DNA of 15,029 bases from JALQXV01 sp051005235. GTDB lineage: Bacteria; Patescibacteriota; Saccharimonadia; Saccharimonadales; 2-12-FULL-41-12. The translations under genes and the position numbers were made by a program. Under the pieces are notes generated by a model. The model made no database searches. It saw only the letters and a program-made list of their open reading frames with translations, and was not told where the DNA came from. Of this stretch, positions 11,877-15,029 are shown one piece after another; positions within the stretch are counted from its first letter, which is position 1; each line of letters begins with the position of its first letter. The DNA lies in the NCBI GenBank assembly GCA_051005235.1, contig JBPCJO010000068.1, forward strand, positions 1 through 15,029, written 5' to 3'.

Positions 11877-14114
11877 TTAGTCGTCTTTAGGGTCATCTGC
11901 CATGTCGTCGTAGACATCGCCACCACCGGCTTCGGCGCCGGCCGGAGCACCAAAGACGTCGTCCATGCTGCTGATGAGGACCTCGCGCGGGCGTGCACCA
12001 TCGGCTGGGCCGACGATCCCCTGCTCTTCCATGTTTTCGATCAGTCGGGCGGCGCGGGCATAGCCGACGCGCAGGCGGCGTTGTAACAGGCTGGTGCTTG
12101 CCTTGCGGCCTTCTATAATTACGCGGATGGCGTCGCGCCAGAGGTCGTCGTCGGCTTCGCCGCCACGGTCCATGTCGGCCACAATGCCGCCTTTACCATT
12201 GAGCTGTACCGGCTGGCTGACGACTTCGTCGTCGTACTGTGGCGGCCGTTGTTCTTTAATAAAGTCTACTACTTTGGCGGTTTCGCCGTCAGATATAAAG
12301 GCCGCTTGGACACGCTTTGGCTTAGGCATTTCGCTGGTCAGCAAGAGCATGTCACCGCGGCCTAGTAGCTTCTCGGCTCCGACTTGATCAATAATCGTCC
12401 GCGAGTCTACCTGACTCTGGGTCGTAAAGGCGATCCGCCCCGGCACGTTGGCTTTAATAAGGCCGGTAATAACGTCGACCGACGGGCGCTGTGTAGCCAG
12501 GACTAAGTGAATACCAGCCGCACGCGCCTTTTGGGCCAGGCGCACAACCAAGGCTTCGACGTCACGGGCAGCCATCATCATCAAGTCGGCCAGCTCATCA
12601 ATTACAATCACAATGTAGGGCATGCCCTCCTCTTGCTTGAGCTCGTTATATTCGATGATGTTACGTTTGTTGACTTCGGCCATCGTGCGCAGTCGGCGCT
12701 CCATCTCGGCGACCGCCCACTTTAAGGCACTGATGCATTTTTCGGGCTCGTTAATAACCGGAGTTAATAAGTGCGGCAAGCCATTATACGGCGCCAGCTC
12801 AACCTGTTTTGGATCTACCAGAATTAGCTTTAAATCTGATGGCGAATTACGGTACAGCAGGCTCGTTAAAATATCATTAATCATGACTGATTTACCAGAG
12901 CCAGTTTGACCAGCGACTAATAAGTGAGGCATCTTAGCAAGGTCACCGACAATAGGTAGCCCGGCAATATCACGGCCAATCACAAAGCCCAGTGGGCTTT
13001 TAACGCTAGCCCACTCACGCGAGGACAACATGCCGCTCATACGAACCATGGCTGGTTTTACGTTTGGTACCTCGACACCGACTAAGCGCTTGCCGGGAAT
13101 CGGCGCTTCTATACGAATCGAGTGCGCCGCCAAGTCGAGTGCTAAGTTATTGTCTAGCGCGGTAATCTTGGTTAGTTTTACCCCTGTTGGCGGCTTAAGC
13201 GTATACTGTGTGACCCGCGGGCCGACGTTGGCACCCTCCATCTCTACATGAATGTTAAAATTAGTAAACGTTTCTTGGATCGTCCGGGCATTACCCTCGA
13301 CGTCGCCGGCGTCGGCTTTATCTTGCTTTTGCTCGAGCAGCTTGAGGCTCGGGAACTCCCAGTTTGGGTCACTGGCGGTCGTCAGTGCCTCGTGCGTTTC
13401 ACCGGCCGACATTTTATGGGCGGTGTTTTTTAGACTCGACAGGCGGAGTGGCTTCTCTTCTATCGGAGCTGGCACAACTGGTGAGTTTACGGTTGGAACA
13501 CCTTCATTAAGCTTAAATCGGTTGCCAGTCTTCTCTTTAAGAGCTTCGAGGTCGGTATCTTCGTCTTTTTCGCGACGCTCAAATGGTTTAGCCAGAATTT
13601 TTAATGAGATATTAAATGACAGAAAGAACATTAAGATGCCGATCACGGCGAATAGAATGCTCGCCGGAATTTTATCGAGCGCCGTCAGACTCAAATTACC
13701 CAGAAAGGCGCCAATTGACCCGCCGTTGCCGCCACTCGATACTACCGTATTCATTTCGGTTGTCATAAACAAGGTATGCATTAGGGCTGCGGCGGCCGCT
13801 AAAAAAGTCAGCATGCTAAAAAGTTTACTAAACGGCACTTTGCGATCGTCATCTTTAAATTTAACGACACCAAAATAAACAAGTGCCAGCGGCGCCAGAT
13901 AGGCTGCATAACCAAGTGACCATTCAACGCCGTCAAACAGATTGATCGGTAATGGTCCGCCGGTTTCAAAGCCGCCCAGCACCAAAAACAACGCCAGCAA
14001 AAACAATGAAATAGCGCCCGCCAGCGGCCAAAAAGTAGAACGCTCGCGCTCTACCGGTGCGGCGGTGACTTTTCGGGTTCTAGATTTAGTTTTTTTCTTT
14101 TTTGATTTTGCCAT
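11877..14114 (-). CDS. ftsK: DNA translocase FtsK/SpoIIIE
   Basis: 745 aa. Hexameric ATP-driven pump that moves chromosomal DNA through the closing division septum. Seen: a basic N-terminus (SKKKKTKSRTRK), four membrane segments (about 28-48, 65-84, 98-117, 150-172), a linker (175-255), the alpha domain (about 258-385), and a RecA-like beta domain with Walker A AGQTGSGKS (401-409), LVDPK (432-436), Walker B IVIDELAD (503-510) and ATQRPSVDVITG (540-551). The C-terminal winged-helix gamma domain (about 657-715: TSLLQRRLRVGYARAARLIENME) reads the KOPS/SRS orienting sequences. A disordered acidic tail follows. Length fits SpoIIIE-like proteins (~790), not the 1300-aa E. coli form. Promoter at 14168-14196; no clear Shine-Dalgarno before the ATG. 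Confidence 0.97.
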   Translation of the reverse strand: MAKSKKKKTKSRTRKVTAAPVERERSTFWPLAGAISLFLLALFLVLGGFETGGPLPINLFDGVEWSLGYAAYLAPLALVYFGVVKFKDDDRKVPFSKLFSMLTFLAAAAALMHTLFMTTEMNTVVSSGGNGGSIGAFLGNLSLTALDKIPASILFAVIGILMFFLSFNISLKILAKPFERREKDEDTDLEALKEKTGNRFKLNEGVPTVNSPVVPAPIEEKPLRLSSLKNTAHKMSAGETHEALTTASDPNWEFPSLKLLEQKQDKADAGDVEGNARTIQETFTNFNIHVEMEGANVGPRVTQYTLKPPTGVKLTKITALDNNLALDLAAHSIRIEAPIPGKRLVGVEVPNVKPAMVRMSGMLSSREWASVKSPLGFVIGRDIAGLPIVGDLAKMPHLLVAGQTGSGKSVMINDILTSLLYRNSPSDLKLILVDPKQVELAPYNGLPHLLTPVINEPEKCISALKWAVAEMERRLRTMAEVNKRNIIEYNELKQEEGMPYIVIVIDELADLMMMAARDVEALVVRLAQKARAAGIHLVLATQRPSVDVITGLIKANVPGRIAFTTQSQVDSRTIIDQVGAEKLLGRGDMLLLTSEMPKPKRVQAAFISDGETAKVVDFIKEQRPPQYDDEVVSQPVQLNGKGGIVADMDRGGEADDDLWRDAIRVIIEGRKASTSLLQRRLRVGYARAARLIENMEEQGIVGPADGARPREVLISSMDDVFGAPAGAEAGGGDVYDDMADDPKDD

Positions 14115-14167
14115 TGTTTTTCTTATTCTACCAGCTTCTCTGTTATAACGCTAGTGTTATTCTCTAA

Positions 14168-14196
14168 ATTGTAGCACAAATTACTACAAAAGTCAA
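14168..14196 (-). promoter_or_regulatory. ftsK promoter with adjacent operator-like palindrome
   Basis: Minus strand: TTGACT (14196-14191), exactly 17 bp, TACAAT (14173-14168); predicted +1 near 14161, leader about 47 nt. A 16-bp imperfect palindrome (14145-14160, ATAACGCTAGTGTTAT, one mismatched pair) covers the first transcribed bases and could be an operator. Confidence 0.6.
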
Positions 14197-14247
14197 CCGA
14201 TTTTTAATTGCAGTTCTCAAAAGTCTAGCTAATATACCGAATGTTGG

Positions 14248-14305
14248 CAGACACTACGTATTTGACACTGATGTGTACATATTCGTGTCAAAACTGTAGT
14301 GTCTG
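14248..14305. repeat. Inverted repeat upstream of the gene at 14421
   Basis: CAGACACTAC (14248-14257) pairs exactly with GTAGTGTCTG (14296-14305), and TTTGACAC (14261-14268) with GTGTCAAA (14285-14292). Three unpaired bases on each side separate the two stems; the loop is 16 nt. It lies between the divergent ftsK and 14421 promoters, with its edge 15 bp from the -35 at 14320. No T-tract. Confidence 0.85.
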
Positions 14306-14319
14306 AATATAACTGTAGC

Positions 14320-14347
14320 TTGTGGGGTTTCGTGTTTCAGGTATTAT
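14320..14347 (+). promoter_or_regulatory. Promoter of the unknown gene at 14421
   Basis: TTGTGG (14320-14325), 16-bp spacer, TATTAT (14342-14347); predicted +1 near 14354, leader about 67 nt without a Shine-Dalgarno. A second TAGTAT at 14408 lies just before the ATG but lacks a matching -35. Confidence 0.4.
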
Positions 14348-14420
14348 GCTCAAGGGGACGTGCGAAAACAACAACCGCAAGCACTTTTTAAATTGCTGCG
14401 CTAAGAGTAGTATGTGACCC

Positions 14421-14789
14421 ATGGGACGAATTAAACAATATCTAGATAACCGGGCCGAACGTAAAATTGAGCGTGAGGCCAAACATGTCGCCACTATTAT
14501 TGCAATCGCTGTTGATAGTAATGAACTCGATGCGCCACTATACATACAGACGAAGCATCCTCCTTTTATATTGTCCGAAGACGAATACCTCCACGCTGTC
14601 GTGGCGCGTACAGACCAGAAGTTAGGTCAAATTGGCATGGCTGGCCTGGTGGCTTACGGCGAACGTGCGACTCAAGAACAAGCGGTAGCGCTCAAAACAG
14701 ATGACCACACGCTTCTTGAAGGAAGCATAAATTTTTTACCTCCGGCGAACTCAAAACCGGTACTCGTTTTTAAGCCTGTTGAGAGCTAG
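14421..14789 (+). CDS. Small cytoplasmic protein of unknown function
   Basis: 122 aa, not recognised. The first 25 residues are a basic amphipathic helix (MGRIKQYLDNRAERKIEREAK begins it), followed by a mixed alpha/beta region: HVATIIAIAVDSNEL, PLYIQTKHPPFILSEDEYLHAVVA, then GQIGMAGLVAYGER and a C-terminal beta segment SKPVLVFKPVES. The pattern could be a small beta-sheet domain with a helical lead. There are no cysteines, signal peptide or membrane segment. No Shine-Dalgarno before the ATG. It is divergent from ftsK and convergent with the next gene, whose stop is separated from its own by one base, so the two 3' ends share whatever termination signal exists. Confidence 0.72.
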   Translation: MGRIKQYLDNRAERKIEREAKHVATIIAIAVDSNELDAPLYIQTKHPPFILSEDEYLHAVVARTDQKLGQIGMAGLVAYGERATQEQAVALKTDDHTLLEGSINFLPPANSKPVLVFKPVES

Positions 14790-14790
14790 C

Positions 14791-15029
14791 TTAGTCGGTG
14801 CGGGCGTCTTGGTTCAGAAGCTTGGCGCGCATCGTTGCGAAGCGGGTCTGCATTTCTTGAGCTTCTTGCTCGGGAGTTTTCTGGTCTGGCGCTGGACCAT
14901 CTGAACTATCGCTCCGCGCGTTACCGCTGTTTGAATTGTTGCGGAAATTTCCGCCGCCACCACCGCTACCACTACCTTGCGAACCGCCGCCTTGCCTACC
15001 ACCAACCACATTAACCACCGGGATTACAA
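14791..15029 (-). CDS. C-terminal part of an unknown protein with a Gly-rich tail (runs off the window)
   Basis: The frame is open to the window edge; about 78 codons are visible, so there is no reason to take the internal GTG at 15018 as the start. The visible part begins VIPVVNVVGG (hydrophobic, perhaps the end of a membrane segment or beta strand), then a Gly/Ser/Asn-rich low-complexity stretch (SGSGGGGGNFRNNSN), and an acidic to helical tail PEQEAQEMQTRFATMRAKLL. Too little is visible to name a family. The Gly-rich linker with a terminal helix would fit a tethered or membrane protein. It ends one base from the convergent gene at 14789. Confidence 0.65.
   Translation of the reverse strand, partial: VIPVVNVVGGRQGGGSQGSGSGGGGGNFRNNSNSGNARSDSSDGPAPDQKTPEQEAQEMQTRFATMRAKLLNQDARTD

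Noticed and set aside
13252..13878. Long plus-strand ORF (208 aa) opposite ftsK
   Set aside because: It is antisense to the ftsK linker and membrane region, has low-complexity Ser/Arg/Leu composition, no ribosome site and no recognisable domain; ftsK itself is unambiguous.
1..15029. Alternative genetic code (UGA as Gly)
   Set aside because: doc, efp and the exporter uORF end at TGA in the expected places and no gene carries in-frame TGA.
1..15029. CRISPR array, tRNA or rRNA genes, prophage block
   Set aside because: No regularly spaced repeats, no tRNA T-loop or acceptor patterns in the intergenic regions, and no phage structural genes.

Overview
This window looks like a piece of a small, compact bacterial chromosome. 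It is most likely from the Candidate Phyla Radiation, and Saccharibacteria (TM7) is my best guess. That is an inference from gene content and style: an rpsF-ssb-rpsR cluster with no rplI after it, short housekeeping proteins, small CPR-style unknown proteins, few strong Shine-Dalgarno sites outside the ribosomal operon, and several starts that look leaderless. UGA is used as a normal stop (doc, efp), so the UGA=Gly code of Gracilibacteria/SR1 is not in use.

Layout. Positions 1-593 (minus) hold the N-terminal two thirds of a decarboxylating 6-phosphogluconate dehydrogenase. A short NAD-dependent epimerase/dehydrogenase (845-1519, minus) is divergent from a plus-strand phd-doc-ychF operon (1748-3461), in which the Doc-type toxin overlaps the housekeeping GTPase/ATPase YchF by four bases (ATGA). 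This block is bracketed by two inverted copies of a ~115 bp AT-rich intergenic element, upstream of gnd (684-798) and upstream of a membrane-anchored unknown protein (3507-3624). A plus-strand ABC-2 exporter pair (4399-5957) follows. Its ATPase start lies in one arm of a perfect 27-bp inverted repeat, and a 51-codon upstream ORF spans the hairpin.

On the minus strand, a membrane-anchored protein with a class A beta-lactamase fold (5962-6933) appears to lack the catalytic residues. After a ~460 bp non-coding AT-rich stretch comes the main housekeeping operon, read from 10185 down to 7394: rpsF, ssb, rpsR, an unknown 93-aa gene, efp, tlyA. Two unknown genes (10430-11161 and 11363-11806) and ftsK/spoIIIE (11877-14114) lie upstream on the same strand. 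Divergent from ftsK is a small unknown gene (14421-14789). It runs into the 3' end of a minus-strand gene that leaves the window at 15029.

How the genes fit together: ribosomal proteins S6 and S18, EF-P, the ribosomal RNA methyltransferase TlyA and ribosome-associated YchF are translation functions. SSB and FtsK handle DNA. The Phd-Doc module targets translation by family precedent. The most unusual content is non-coding: at least four long intergenic palindromes or inverted repeats, a duplicated ~115 bp upstream element, and the exporter leader, which reads like a translational attenuator. I found no CRISPR array, tRNA, rRNA or transposase.
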